A DNA stretch of 64,000 nucleotides from positions 86,616,249 through 86,680,248 of the forward strand of contig NC_079504.1 in the NCBI RefSeq assembly GCF_030052815.1, written 5' to 3'. A model generated the notes under the pieces. That model saw nothing but the letters and a program-made list of their open reading frames with translations, searched no databases and was not told the origin of the DNA. This document shows, piece after piece, positions 34,161 through 47,524 of this stretch. The stretch's first letter is position 1. Each line of letters starts with the position of its first letter. This DNA is from Hevea brasiliensis. Its lineage: Eukaryota > Streptophyta > Magnoliopsida > Malpighiales > Euphorbiaceae. The position numbers and the translations under genes were made by a program.

Positions 34161-35732
34161 AATAAAAATTTAAAATGTAATAATTAAATCATTCATTGCC
34201 AAACACAATTCAAATGTTTCTCAAACACATTTCAACAATTATCAAAGTTCCTAATAACATCATTTTGTCAAATAATCTATTAAACACAGTTTAGTCAAAC
34301 AATTTCATAACACAGTTTTGCCAAAGTCATACACAACTTAAGTCATGACACAAAATTTCTAATCAATGCCGTGTTGTACACCACGACAAAGCAATCTCAA
34401 CCCCATTAATCAAAGTCAATGAGGGAGGTGGCTAGCTAGCTAATGAGTGCTCATCCGATCTACAACCTCAACTGGCAAGCCAGAGAGGGAGGAAAATAAA
34501 CGATCTCAACCCCATAAATGGAGGAGGAAATGTGATACTGTCATGCTAAGTGTGAATCCAAAATCAATTTAAAACAATTATTTTCAATAATTTATGAGAG
34601 ATCCCAAACAATTTTCAAAGTCATTTTTGTATTCACAAAGTGGCAACACAATTCATAAATAACACAGCGATTTCATAAAGTATAGCAACTCAAATTTTCA
34701 ATTAGAAAACAATTACATAAATTTATTGTGCACAAACCTGACTGGAGTCGCCTCTAGGCCTTGACTCAGTCTCTCCGAGCTTCTAAGTCATTTTCAGCTG
34801 AAACACATAATTTCATAGTGTTTCAGTACCATAACTTAACATAAGTCCAAAAATAAATTTAACTTCACTTTAACTAGCTCTATTGCGTTAAATTCGACGT
34901 TCTCAAGGTTTTTGTGTTTCGGGTTACTATTCACTATACTATTCAAGTCAAATTATTGACTTTTTAAGGATTAATAGGTATGGGAACTCCAACCTCAACC
35001 ACATACCACATTTTGGTCACCAAACTTGTTGGTTTTGGTCATTTTTTCAAAGCGTAGGTCATTTTGACAAAATTGTCAATTTTCGGTTTTGGTGCTCTGA
35101 AGTTGCACTATTATATTGGTCGATCTACTGTTGGAATTTGACGAAACTTCCTTCATAGAAAATGTTCCTTATTGTCTTAAGTGTATTCTCATTTTTGGAT
35201 CACCTCAATCGGAGTTTTGTAGCTCAAGTTATGGTAAAAATAATTTTACTGTTCACGTGCACTGTTCATACTGGTATCTTGGGTTCTGGCAGATTTTAAT
35301 CCAATTTTGGTCAGTAATTTGATCAAGTTAAGTTCATAATTGGGTCTAATTTTCTTCATATGAAATGTTCTACTATATCTTAGGTTTCCTTTGGTTCAAG
35401 ATTCGCCTAAATCCGAGTTTCCTAGAGAGAGTTATAGCCATCCAAACATTACTGCTCAAATGAAAATCTGCAGAGTTACAGGTTTGGTAACTTAAATTTA
35501 CTCAATAATTTGAATGGGTTAATGGCATAATTTGGGGTGATGTTCTTCATGACAGTTTTAGATCTATAACTTATCTAATTGCTGGTAAAATTTCAAGTCA
35601 ATTTGACCTTCCTAGCTCGAGTTATGACCAAATGAACAGTTACTATTCATTTGGTCAGTTTGGTGCAGTGGCAGCCTGCTCTCATTTCACTTTGGTCAAT
35701 AGTTTCACCCAGTTTTGGTCATTTTTTGGGCA

Positions 35733-35737
35733 TGGTT
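35733..35737. repeat. Target-site duplication of element E, left (TGGTT)
   Basis: TGGTT precedes TGTCACATCC and recurs at 46083-46087. The uninterrupted D right LTR has GGGCATGGTTCC at the same place (about 54600). Confidence 0.93.
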
Positions 35738-38700
35738 TGTCACATCCTACCCCTCTGTAAGGCATAACATGATCCTGTAGTATACCTAATTAATTACCAA
35801 CTCCGTCTACTGATAACCCATTAAATACACTACAAGGGATTTTAAAAACTTTTCTTACTTCTTTTATAGTGGTGAGCACTATTTACAGGTGTTAAAAACT
35901 TTTTTTAACTGAAGTGATAGAACTGACACATTTGACTTATTTGGAATTTCTGTAAAAATTTTGGCAGAGTGCCATCTGTAATTTGGATAAAACAGTTCTT
36001 CAGAAAACCTGTAAAAAGCACTTCAATATATTTTCCAAATCTCAAATCCAACATTTTTCTCAACACAATATATTTCTCAACTCAAATCTGCAGTGATTTT
36101 TCAAAGACTGAGATAAAAGAAATATAATACAATTTTTACAAGCCAAAATAACTCATAATTTACTTCACAATGTCAATGTACAATTTTAATTTACAACTGC
36201 TCAAAACCAAAACAATATGTACATACAGTGATCATACATTACCGCACAAAATACAAAATGTGGTATACTCGTTATACCCGAAAATCTCTCGCTGGAGGTA
36301 ATAGCAGCCTAGTCTGCTGCCCTGTCTGTCTGTCTACCTGCGACAGCAATAAAAAGCTATCGCTGAGACAATGTCTCAGTGGTGCACAACATTAACCAAA
36401 TACAAATTTAAATCACAATTCATAATTCAAATAAATAGTGGATATTTAAAAACCATAGTTAAATTCAAGACAATACTGTCATAAGGAATTTAACACAATA
36501 TCACAATAAATCTCAGTAATCAAAACATAGTTAAATTCAAAAGACAGTAAATGTCAATTAGAATTTAAACTTCATTTCACAAATTATCAAATCGCATAAC
36601 AACACAATTTAGTCAAATAATTTAAGAATACAGTGTTGCCAATTCATTCACAACTTAAGCCATGACACAAATTTCCGATCAATGCCGCGTTGTACACCAC
36701 GACAAAGCAATCACAACCCCACTAATCGAAATCAATGAGGAAGGGAGCTAGCTATATAATGAGTACTCATTCGATCACCTCAACTGGTAAACCAGAGAGG
36801 GAGAAAAATAAACGATCACGACTCCATAAATGGAGAAGGAAAATAAACGATCACAACCCCATAAATGGAGAAGGAATGATATGATACTGTCATGCTAAGT
36901 GTGAACACAAAATCAATTCCAAACATTTTATTCAAATGATTCATGAGAATCCAATAAATTTCCAAAGTTATAATGTCATTCACAAAATGGCAACACAATT
37001 CATAATTATCTTTAATTTCCACAAAAACCATTTACAGTGCTTTTCAATCAATAGTATCCATCAATTCATTTACAATGCTTTTCAAGCAATAAATATCCAT
37101 TCAAACACATTTCCATAATTCAAAACAATAATGTACAAATAGTCATAATTCATTTCAATTGAAAAATTCAAAAGAAATACTGTTGTGCACAAACACAATT
37201 TAAATCAATAACATACAATTAATCATATGAAATCTTATTGAGAGTAAAATCAGTTCAAAACTAGTTGTGCACAAACCTCTGATGACTGTCTCCTGGTCTG
37301 GACTCAGTGTTTCCTTCCCTTTTCCTGAGTCTTTGGTAACTGAGAAACACAATTTGAAGCGTTTCAGTACTAAATTAAATTGTCTCTAACGATAATGTTC
37401 GATAAGTAATTCACTGAAAGCTATTATTTGTTTAATCACCTAATATACCGACCCTTGATGCATTTTAGGTAAATTAGGTTTTAGTGTCATTAATATGTCA
37501 CATTCAATAGGGTTTTAGGGTTGGTACACGCTACTAATTTCATTTTCTTGTTTAGTGCATTTTCTTGCAATTTGCTGGATTCCGGGATACTAGTTTGACC
37601 TAGCCGGATGACTTAGTTCCCTCGGTTTTCGGGTTTCGGTCAAAACTACAAACTTGTACATCTATGTCTTATTGCACGCGGGGCAACATTTCAGGTCTTT
37701 CTGAGTTATGTAGACCAAGTTATGGTCATTTTACTATTGCTGGTCAAATGGCATCAAATTAGGTCAATTTTAGGTCAATTTGGTCAACTTTGGTTCGGCC
37801 AGTTTTTGGACCCGAATTTGTGCAAGCTTCTTGACTCGCTTATGGTCATTTCTGGGTTTTGGTGTCTTCATAAGACTTGTAGGTATGGGTCTTAACTATT
37901 CATGGTTGAAATTTCAGGTCAATTGGACCTGTTTTGAGTGAGTTATGGCCTAAAAACTAACTGCTGCCCAATTGGTCAGTTTTCAGGTTTCAATTGCACT
38001 TAATCCGAATTGGTCATTTTTCATGTCACCTTGCAAGCAGAATTTTGGTATGCTTTCTCAATGAAAGTTGGCACATTTTGTGCCTAGTTTCACCTCTAAT
38101 TGGTCTCATACCAATTGAGGTTACACATTTAAAGTTATAGGCTAAAATGTATACTGCCCTTAATTACCTTACTTATACATGTATCCATTACACATTTAAT
38201 TGCTATATGTCCACTTCCCTTACCAATTCTGTTTTGGTACATTACTTTAAAGTCACTTTGGGCCGATTACACACATCCTCAATACACCAAATAAACTCAA
38301 ATTTACAAAGTCTAAGTACAATCACATATACACATAAACATTACTCATTCTTATATACACTTTACACAACCAATCTATATACATATCCATCAATCCTCAA
38401 TGTCAATATTTTGCCAATACCTTCATGAACTCATACATTTATCAAAGTGTCCCAAGGCTGCCGCAAAGCTTCACCATGCCAAAGTGTCCATAATTCGTCA
38501 ACTTCAATCCCCATTGTACAATCACCACATATATATGGAATTTAACTACTATGACATTAAATCACCCTATTCATCATAATTTCTCATCAAATATATGTAA
38601 AATAAATCATCAAATACACAACTCCATGGCTGTGCAAACTGGATATATCAAGAACTCTTCAAACTTGAAAATTTTCTTCACAAAGCACACACCCATAACA

Positions 38701-39624
38701 TATACACAAAGTTTAACAAAGCAACATTCAAAAATGTAAACTTACCTATGGTTGGAGCTTGCTAAACCTTGGTTAAACTTCTTGATTTTGGTATCAAGCT
38801 CTTCCTTATGATGTGTAGATAATTTTTTATGAAGCTATCTAAGTGATTGGAGTTGAAATGGATGAGTGGATCAAGCTCATGCAAAAACGACAATGGAGGA
38901 TTTTCTTCCTTCTCAAATCGGCATGGATGAATTCATTTGGAGAAAATGAAGTTTCAGCTTGTATTATGGACTTACACCTGCCCCATTATCCTTAGTTTAT
39001 TCCTTTAGTGGTCCACTTACTCTAATTAATTCATATAATATGTTAAATTCCTACTTATTCCACATTAAACCCTTAATTCTAGCTATTCACTTTAGGTACC
39101 ACCAAATTAATTTTTCATTTTATTTTTTAAGTGTAATATTATTTATTTTTAATGGACATTTAGGTCAAAAGACAATTCAAGATGTCAAATGACCATAATA
39201 CCCCCGTTCGGGTTACATTCCCGATTTTTCGGTAACACCGGGTTTTGTCTGTTTTTTGATTTCTCACTTTTCTTTGTACTAATTATTTAATTTTTCTTTG
39301 ATCTTTCTAATGAGATTTATTCTTCAATAAGGGTCTACTTAAGTCCTAAAAATGTTTTCCAGGGTTTCGCGATCCGAGGGCTAGTCAACGGTCCACGCCG
39401 TGACTTCCGTCATGATCACCATCGCTAGGGTTCTCGGCTCGCTTAACTTGGTTACATTTCTTTACTATTATTTTTCCATTGTTTTTCTTGTATTTTCTTT
39501 TCTTGTATTTCATTATTTTATGTCTCCTCACTCATATTGAAGTGTAGTTCTAGGCATCCTAGCTGTCCGGACAACACTGGTCACCGGAACAGTAGAACGC
39601 ACTACCGAACTTAGGGGTGTTACA
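35738..39624 (-). repeat. Element E left LTR (3' LTR)
   Basis: About 3887 bp. The donor-like AC is at 38744-38745 (minus strand CCATAG|GTAAGTTT) and modules lie near 37710-37760 and 37910-37955. The double hairpin is at 36338-36387 and the GC-rich CCGGTGACCAG block near 39575. It lacks a ~23 bp segment present in the right LTR near 44684-44706. Short ORFs such as 38147 are incidental. Confidence 0.93.
36338..36387 (-). promoter_or_regulatory. Conserved LTR double hairpin, element E left LTR
   Basis: Hairpin I CTGAGAC/ATT/GTCTCAG. Hairpin II GCGATAGC/GCTGTCGC. It ends TCGCAG|GTAGAC on the minus strand. Confidence 0.78.
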
Positions 39625-39641
39625 ATTCTCCCGCCCTTAAA
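39625..39641 (-). promoter_or_regulatory. Element E polypurine tract
   Basis: Minus strand TTAAGGGCGGGAGAAT directly before TGTAACACC; one C interrupts the purines. Confidence 0.85.
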
Positions 39642-40538
39642 TAAATTTCGTCCACGAAATTTTACCCAATAGCCATCTTACAATAGTAATACGTTTATTT
39701 TCTCCTTTCTATATGATGGTATAATCTTTTTTTTTTTCTCAAATTTGTATAAGACTTTTAATAATCTAATACAATGTTTAATTTGTTGGGATAACACCAA
39801 TCTCCTCTTACTATTATGCTGTTTAATATTTCGGTTCACGTTGCTTCTTGAATGACCCTTGAGGTCATGTTAGAATCATTCATCAGTCATTGGTCCTCTG
39901 ACCATTCTGGTCCATAGTCTTCCTCACATTCGTTATATTTCTTTGTTATATATGAATCAACTATTCAAATCTCTACTTCCATAACTCTTTTTATCTGTCA
40001 ATATTTTATAACTTACTTTCTTTTGTACCGAACTATAACCTTTCGATATTCTAACTTTTGAGTTTTAGATCCCTAAGTAGGATTTTCAAACTTATTTCTA
40101 ATAATTAAATTATGTCCTAGCATAACTATACAAAAACATATGTCGTTGGCAACTATCCTCATCTAGGTGTACTATCAGGTAGTACGTAGCTCTACACAAT
40201 AATCTCAAGTTAGTACTATAATCCGCAGTTTACAGTATAAACAATCAAGAACATTGCATAGTTACTACAATACATCCCAATAGATCAAACTATCCTATCC
40301 TTTATCCTTTTCGAATTCACTGATATCCGAACTTATTCTGATTACAATATCCATTAACAATTACTACAAGAACATCTCTCGCCTTCACTAGAGCAATTCT
40401 ATTACTGTAACTTACTTTTACGTCCTCTTGCTTTACATTAAATAGGCTCGCCAATTAGCTTTATAATTTATGGTGTGTCAGGAAATACTTTTCGCCGATA
40501 AACTCTTCCAAAACTAATTTCACTTATTATCACAATCC
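39642..40538 (-). other. Conserved noncoding block replacing pol in element E
   Basis: Counterpart of 28880-29775 in element C with only scattered differences. No recognisable domain. Its conservation in two independent insertions shows that it travels with the family. Confidence 0.88.
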
Positions 40539-41996
40539 CTATCCTAAAGGACTAATCACTAATGCATCAAAATTTATTTCCCTGACCTCCTGTCCTAGCG
40601 AACTTGTTACTAGGACCTCAAAGTCCATTTTTGTACATGGAATAGCAATGCAATCAATGATGCTAGCACTCACATAAGAATGGGTAGAACCCGGATCAAA
40701 TAACACAAACACATCTTGGTTAAAAGTTGAGAAGGTACCAGCCACAACATCAGATGTCTCGGCCTCTTCCCTCTGTCTCAGTGCATAGACTCTGACCGGA
40801 GCACTGTCTTGCTCTGAATGTTTCATTGTACCTTGGCTGCCTGCTGGGCTACCTCTACCCCTGCCTCTACCTCTGCTGGGTGGTTGTGAACTTCTAGTGA
40901 CAGGGCTCTGGACTGACCCTTCTGCAGTAGTAGGAGGTGGTCCAACTCTATGACTACTGGTGCAGTCCTTGGCAAAGTGTCCTGTGCCTCCACAGTTATA
41001 ACAGGCTCCAATAGCCTTATAGCATATCCCACCATGATATCTTCCATAATTTTCACATTGGCGGGAATGGTAGGAACCTCCGGTACTCTGCTGACCAGAT
41101 AGAGGAGGTTTCTGTCCTGAATGTCTTCCCCTACCAGACTTCTTGCCACCTCTGCTGTGTCCCTCATAGTTCTTCCTCTTTCCAGTAGGACCACTGGAAC
41201 TCTGTTCTACTGATTTTCCCTCTTTCTCTGTCTTCTCTGATTTCTTTTTCTCAGGAGCAGCTTCAGACTCAATTCTTTCTAACTCTAGAGCTTGAGAAAT
41301 AAGTTCAGAGAAGTTAGTGTGTTTGAATCCGACCACTTGTAATCTGATACTGGGCTTCAAGCCAGTTTCAAACCTCTTGCATCTCTCCCTGCTGGTAGCA
41401 AGTAAACTTACTGCATAATGGCTCAGGCGGGAAAATTCTCTTTCATACTCAGCCACTGATTTATTTCCCTATTTCAGACTTAGGAATTCTTGTAACTTCT
41501 GGTCTACATAAGCATCAGGGACATATTTCTGTCTGAATTCCCTGAGAAAGTCATTCCATGTTAGCACTGCAGGTTCTACTAGACTGTGGGGAATGGTTTT
41601 CCACCAGTCATAAGCATCCCCCTGTAGTAAGGACACTGAGTATTCAAATCTGAGCTCCTCTGTACAATGTAGCTTCTTGAACACCCTATCCATCCTCTCT
41701 AACCATTGTTCAGCTTCTAGAGGATCTACTGTCCCCTTAAACTCTGTAGCCCCATACTTCATCAATTTGTCATACTGCCTAGTAGGAGACTGTGGTTGTA
41801 CCACTGGTGTCTGTATTGGGACTTGAGTAGGTACATTACCAGCCATTTGTTGAAACATTGCGACCATCTGGCGAATCGAGCAGAAATCTGCGATGCTACA
41901 GTGGTGCGGTGAACCACTGATATTTTGTAGGCCTGGGGCATCCCCTTGCACCTCATCCTCAATAGATTGATCGACTGAATGATCACCCTCTTCCAT
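40539..41996 (-). pseudogene. gag: Element E gag-protease
   Basis: ATG at 41996 (MEEGDHSVDQSIEDEVQGDA). One frame runs through the gag core (WLERMDRVFKKLHCTEELRF) to LSLK, where a TAG (from CAG) interrupts at about 41468, then on through the gag C-terminus to the intact zinc knuckle CYNCGGTGHFAKDC, a Gly/Arg-rich stretch and the protease motif [11 protein letters not shown]. The first cysteine motif is CENYGR, with Tyr in place of Cys as in C. It ends at 40539 without RT. Apart from the TAG and some N-terminal shifts this is the best preserved gag of the C/E family. Gag-protease could act in cis for packaging while pol comes from another element (inference). Confidence 0.93.
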
Positions 41997-42166
41997 GGTC
42001 AATTCGACGATCTTAGACCTCCTGAACAATTAACACAAGGAGATTTCCTCCCGTTAGTGCATATTTATAATGTAATGTATTGTATGTATCAGATAATGAT
42101 ATTGAGCAGTTGTACTATGAAGAAAGAATATTCAAATAATAGGTGAAAACAGAATTTAAAAACTTT

Positions 42167-42178
42167 GCTCTGATACCA
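42167..42178 (-). promoter_or_regulatory. Element E primer-binding site (tRNA-iMet)
   Basis: Minus strand TGGTATCAGAGC, eight bases from the LTR end at 42187. Confidence 0.93.
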
Positions 42179-42186
42179 CTAAAACA

Positions 42187-45100
42187 TGTCACACCCTACC
42201 CCTCTATAAGGCATAACATGATCCCGTAGTATACCTAATAAATTACCAACTCCGTCTACTGATAACCCATTAAATACACTACAAGGGATTTTAAAAACTT
42301 TTCTTACTTCTTTTATAGTGGTGAGCACTATTTACAGGTGTTAAAAACTTTTTTTAATGTATGATAGAACTGACACATTTGACTTATTTGGAATTTCTAT
42401 AAAAATTTTGGCAGAGTGCCATCTGTAATTTGGATAAAACAGTTCTTCAGAAAACCTATAAAAGCACTTCAATATATTTTCCAAATCTCAAATCCAACAT
42501 TTTTCTCAACACAACATATTTCTCAACTCAAATCTACAGTGATTTTTCAAAGATTGAGATAAAAGAAATATAATACAATTTTTACAAGCCAAAATAACTC
42601 ATAATTTACTTCACAATGTCAATGTACAATTTTAATTTACAACTGCTCAAAACCAAAACAATATGTACATACAGTGATCATACATTACCGCACAAAATAC
42701 AAAATGTGGTATACTCGTTATACCCGAAAATCTCTCGCTGGAGGTAATAGCAGCCTAGTCTGCTGCCCTGTTTGTCTGTCTACCTGCGACAGCAATAAAA
42801 AGCTATCGCTGAGACAATGTCTTAGTGGTGCACAACATTAACCAAATACAAATTTAAATCACAATTCATAATTCAAATAAATAGTGGATATTTAAAAACC
42901 ATAGTTAAATTCAAGACAATACTGTCATAAGGAATTTAACACAATATCACAATAAATCTCAGTAATCAAAACATAGTTAAATTCAAAAGACAGTAAATGT
43001 CAATAAGAATTTAAACTTCATTTCACAAATTATCAAATCGCATAACAACACAATTTAGTCGAATAATTTAAGAATACAGTGTTGCCAATTCATTCACAAC
43101 TTAAGCCATGACACAAATTTCTGATTAATGTCGCGTTGTACACCACGACAAAGCAATCACAACCCCACTAATCGAAATCAATGAGGAAGGGAGCTAGCTA
43201 TATAATGAGCACTCATCCGATCACCTCAACTGGTAAACCAGAGAGGGAGAAAAATAAACGATCACGACTCCATAAATGGAGAAGGAAAATAAACGATCAC
43301 AACCCCATAAATGGAGAAGGAATGATATCATACTATCATGCTAAGTGTGAACACCAAAATCAATTCCAAACATTTTATCAAATGATTCGTGAGAATCCTA
43401 TAAATTTCCAAAGTTATAATTTCATTCACAAAATGGCAACACAATTCATAATTATCTTTAATTTCCACAAAAACCATTTACAGTGCTTTTCAATCAATAG
43501 TATCCATCAATTCATTTACAATGCTTTTCAAGCAATAAATATCCATTCAAACACATTTCCACAATTTAAAACAATAATGTACAAATAGTCATAATTCATT
43601 TCAATTGAAAAATTCAAAAGAAATACTGTTGTGCACAAACACAATTTAAATCAATAACATACAATTAATCATATGAAATCTTATTCAGAGTAAAATCAGT
43701 TGAAAACTAGTTGTGCACAAACCTCGATGATCTGATGCGGACTCAGTGTTTCCTTCCCTTTTCCTGAGTCTTTGGTAACTGAGAAACACAATTTGAAGTG
43801 TTTCAGTACTAAATTAAATTGTCTCTAACGATAATGTTCGATAAGTAATTCACTGAAAGCTATTATTTGTTTAATCACCTAATATACCGACCCTCGATGC
43901 ATTTTAGGTAAATTAGGTTTTAGTGTCATTAATATGTCACATTCGATAGGGTTTTAGGGTTGGTACACGCTACCAATTTCATTTTCTTGTTTAGTGCATT
44001 TTCTTGCAATTTGCTGGATTCTGGGATACTAGTTTGACCTAGCCGGACCACTTAGTTCCCTCAGTTTTCAGGTTTCGGTCAAAACTACAAACTTGTAGAT
44101 CTATGCCTTATTGCACGCGGGGCAAAATTTCAGGTCATTCCGAGTTATGTAGACCAAGTTATGGTCATTTTACTATTGCTGGTCAAATGGCATCAAATTA
44201 GGTCAATTTTAGGTCAATTTGTCAACTTTGGTTCGGCCAGTTTTTGGACCCGAACTTGTGCAAGCTTTTTGACTTGCTTATGGTCATTTCTGGGTTTTGG
44301 TGTCTTCATAAGACTTGTAGGTATGGGTCTTAACTATTCATGTTTAAAAGTTCAGGTCAATTGGACCTGGTTTGAGTGAGTTATGGCCTAAACACTAACT
44401 GCTGCCCAATTGGTTAGTTTTCAGGTTTCAATTGCACTTAATCCGAATTGGTCATTTTTCATGTCACCTTGCAGGCAGAATTTTGGTATGCTTTCTCAAT
44501 GAAAGTTGGCACATTTTGTGCCTAGTTTCACCTCCAATTGGTCTCATACCAATTGAGGTTACACATTTAAAGTTATAGGCTAAAATGTATACTGCCCTTA
44601 ATTACCTTACTTATACATGTATCCATTACACATTTAATTGCTATATGTCCACTTCCCTTACCAATTCTGTTTTGGTACATTACCAAAACCACATACCTCT
44701 TCACTTTAAAGTCACTTTGGGCAGATTACACACATCCTCAATACACCAAATAAACTCAAATTTACAAAGTCTAAGTACAATCACATATACACATAAACAT
44801 TACTCATTCTTACATACACTTTACACAACCAATCTATATACATATCCATCAATCCTCAATGTCAATATTCTGCCAATACCTTCATGAACTCATACATTTA
44901 TCAAAGTGTCCCAAGGCTGCTGCAAAGCTTCACCATGCCAAAGTGTCCATAATTCGTCAACTTCAATCCCCATTGTACAATCACCACATATACATGGAAT
45001 TTAACTACTAGGACATTAAATCACCCTATTCATCATAATTTCTCATCAAATATATGTAAAATAAATCATCAAATACACAACTCCATGGCTGTCCAAACTG

Positions 45101-46082
45101 GATATATCAAGAACTCTTCAAACTTGGAAATTTTCTTCACAAAGCACACACCCATAACATATACACAAAGTTTAACAAAGCAACATTCAAAAATGTAAAC
45201 TTACCTATGGTTGGAGCTTTCTAAACCTTGATTAAACTTCTTGATTTTGGTATCAAGCTCTTCCTTATGATGTGTAGACAATTTTTTATGAAGCTATCTA
45301 TGTGATTGGTGTTGAAATGGAGGAGTGGATCAAGCTCATGCAAAAACGGCAATGGAGGATTTTCTTCCTTCTCAAATCGGCATGGATGAATTCATTTGGA
45401 GAAGATGAAGTTTCAGCTTGTATTATGGACTAACACCTGCCCCATTATCCTTAGTTTATTCCTTTAGTGGTCCACTTACTCTAATTAATTCATATAATAT
45501 GTTAAATTCCTACTTATTCCACATTAAACCCTTAATTCTAGCTATTCACTTTAGGTACCACCAAATTAATTTTTCATTTTATTTTCTAAGTGTAATATTA
45601 TTTATTTTTAATGGACATTTAGGTCAAAAGACAATTCGGGATGTCAAATGACCATAATGCCCCCGTTCGGGTTACATTCCCAATTTTTCGGTAACACCGG
45701 GTTTTGTCTGTTTTTCGATTTCTCACTTTTCTTTGTAGTAATTATTTAATTTTTCTTTGATCTTTCTAATGAGATTTATTCTTCAATAAGGGTCTACTTA
45801 AGTCCTAAAAATGTTTTCGGGGTTCCCATGATCCGAGAGCTAGTCAACGGTCCACGCCGTGACTTCGATCTGATCACCATCGCTAGGGTTCTCAGCTCGC
45901 TTAACTTGGTTACATTTCTTTACTATTATTTTTCCATTGTTTTTCTTGTATTTTCTTTTCTTGTATTTCATTATTTTATGTCTCCTCACTCATATTGAAG
46001 TGTAGTTCTAGGCATCCTAGTTATCCGGACAACACTGGTCACCGGAACAGTAGAACGCACTACCGAACTTAGGGGTGTTACA
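42187..46082 (-). repeat. Element E right LTR (5' LTR)
   Basis: About 3896 bp, TGTCACACCC to GGGTGTTACA on the + strand. It is very close to 35738-39624. The donor-like AC is at 45203-45204. ORFs at 43181 and 44585 are LTR shadows, also present in broken form in the other copies. Confidence 0.94.
42784..42833 (-). promoter_or_regulatory. Conserved LTR double hairpin, element E right LTR
   Basis: As in the left LTR, except one C-to-T type change that puts an A-C mismatch in hairpin I (CTAAGAC/GTCTCAG). Confidence 0.75.
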
Positions 46083-46087
46083 TGGTT
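46083..46087. repeat. Target-site duplication of element E, right (TGGTT)
   Basis: Follows GGGTGTTACA; the D LTR resumes with CCTTAATGAAAATTG. Confidence 0.93.
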
Positions 46088-47478
46088 CCTTAATGAAAAT
46101 TGTGCTCTTTTATGTCTATTTTCATCCCCAATTTGTGGCATATCAATTGGACTTGTAAAATTTGAGTTTTGGTCCTTCAAAGTGGGTTTGGTCATGCTGC
46201 CAACAGCATGACCATTGGACCTACGAATTTAACTTAGTTTCCTATCATTCCCACACAAGTTATTTGGTCATAATTGACCATTCTTTCACTTCACAATAGG
46301 TCCAACATGCCATTTATGCATTTCTCCAAATTTTGGTTCACAAACCCTAACATTCAAACCCTAACTCATCAATTTCATGCATTTAACCATTTCAATGCCT
46401 TTAACTATCATCAATTAACTCATTAAGGTTCATATTCCTATCCAAGTCAATCAAGCCATGCCATTGATGTCCCCTCTTCAACAGACCGAAATTTCACTTT
46501 GGTCCTCTACACATGTTTTTATTTCATTTCCTTAATTTCCAAGTTCATTTAAGTAACAAACATGCACTAAAAAAAATAGGAATTGAAGGTTAGAATACCC
46601 ACCTTAGGTGAAGCCTTTGATCTTCACTTTTTGTTCCACTTCACACTTTTTTTTTTCTTTCCTCTATTCTTCCTTTCTATGGAATTTTAGAAGTTTTCTA
46701 GGGTTTAGGGTTAATTTTAGTGAAAGGACATTAAGTTATTCAAGGTTAAATAACTCTTTAATGGTGGAATTCATGGAGGAGGAAGAGTGAGGGGTTCGGC
46801 TAGCTTGAAGAAGGAAGAAGAAAAATGAATTTTGTTTCTTTATTTTAGATATTTATCTCTTAATTGACTTAGTCAAATTATCAAATAAATAAATTTTATT
46901 TGTGACCTCATAAGTGATATCATCTTGATGATGTCACTACCTTTTTCTACTTTTCTTTTTTCTTCTTTTTTTTATTTATTTTTCTATTAGTTTTTTAATT
47001 TAATTCCCGATTCCAAAATTTTCTTTTCTCCGATTTTATTTGTGATTAGGTCGAGTCGCCTCTCGGTCAATTGACTAAATCGCCTCTCGCGGTTCATCGG
47101 TTTGCAAATAATTCAATATTTCTTCCGCTCACGACCTAATTATTTGACTGACTTAACGCTTCTTTTCATGATTTTCTCCTTTCCACTGTGTTCATAAGGG
47201 TCCTAAGGACCCGCGTCACTTTTACGGTTGAAATTTGAGTTTAAAATGACTTCAGCTGATCGTTCAGGAGGTCACTCATCATTTGTGACTCTCGGCTCGT
47301 TTAACCTCTTATGTTCTGTTTTTCTTATTTATAGTTAACTAATTAAACATTACTAATTATTTGTGTTTATGGCTTCTCAAATTGTCTTAAGTGTGGCCCT
47401 AATCCCATTAATTGTCCGGACCGACACCGGTCACCGGAATAGTGAAATATACTAGGCTATACCAATAGGGGTGTTACA
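46088..47478 (-). repeat. Element D left LTR (3' LTR), proximal piece
   Basis: It matches about 54608-56012 of the right LTR. The donor-like AC is at 46601-46602 (minus strand CCTAAG|GTGGGT). At 47040-47270 the two D LTRs differ by many CAG/CG-type length changes. Confidence 0.92.
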
Positions 47479-47496
47479 ATTCTCCCCCCCTTAAAT
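47479..47496 (-). promoter_or_regulatory. Element D polypurine tract
   Basis: Minus strand TTAAGGGGGGGAGAAT before TGTAACACCCC. Confidence 0.9.
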
Positions 47497-47524
47497 AAAT
47501 TTCGTCTAGAAATTTTACCTGGTA

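Larger units (their letters stand above)
33465..35737 (-). repeat. Element D left LTR (3' LTR), distal piece
   Basis: TGTCACAC at 33465 is the reversed LTR end. It matches 52334-54607 of the right LTR. It contains the double hairpin, reversed AATAAA (33955-33960), the GCTAGCTAGC/GAGTGCTC block (34432-34452) and diverged modules around 35200-35250, 35390-35460 and 35580-35640. The 68-aa ORF at 35116 is incidental. Confidence 0.92.
35738..46082 (-). mobile_element. Element E: non-autonomous gag-protease gypsy element
   Basis: In minus sense: 5' LTR (46082-42187), primer-binding site, gag-protease, a noncoding block, polypurine tract and 3' LTR (39624-35738). Both LTRs are about 3.89 kb and very similar, and the TGGTT duplications are perfect, so E is the youngest layer of the nest. 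It is the sister copy of element C: same LTR type, same truncated coding plan, same pol-replacing block. Confidence 0.94.

Noticed and set aside
43181..43588. 135-aa ORF in E right LTR
   Set aside because: Only partly open in the left LTR (36936-37118) and antisense to C-type ORFs; LTR shadow.
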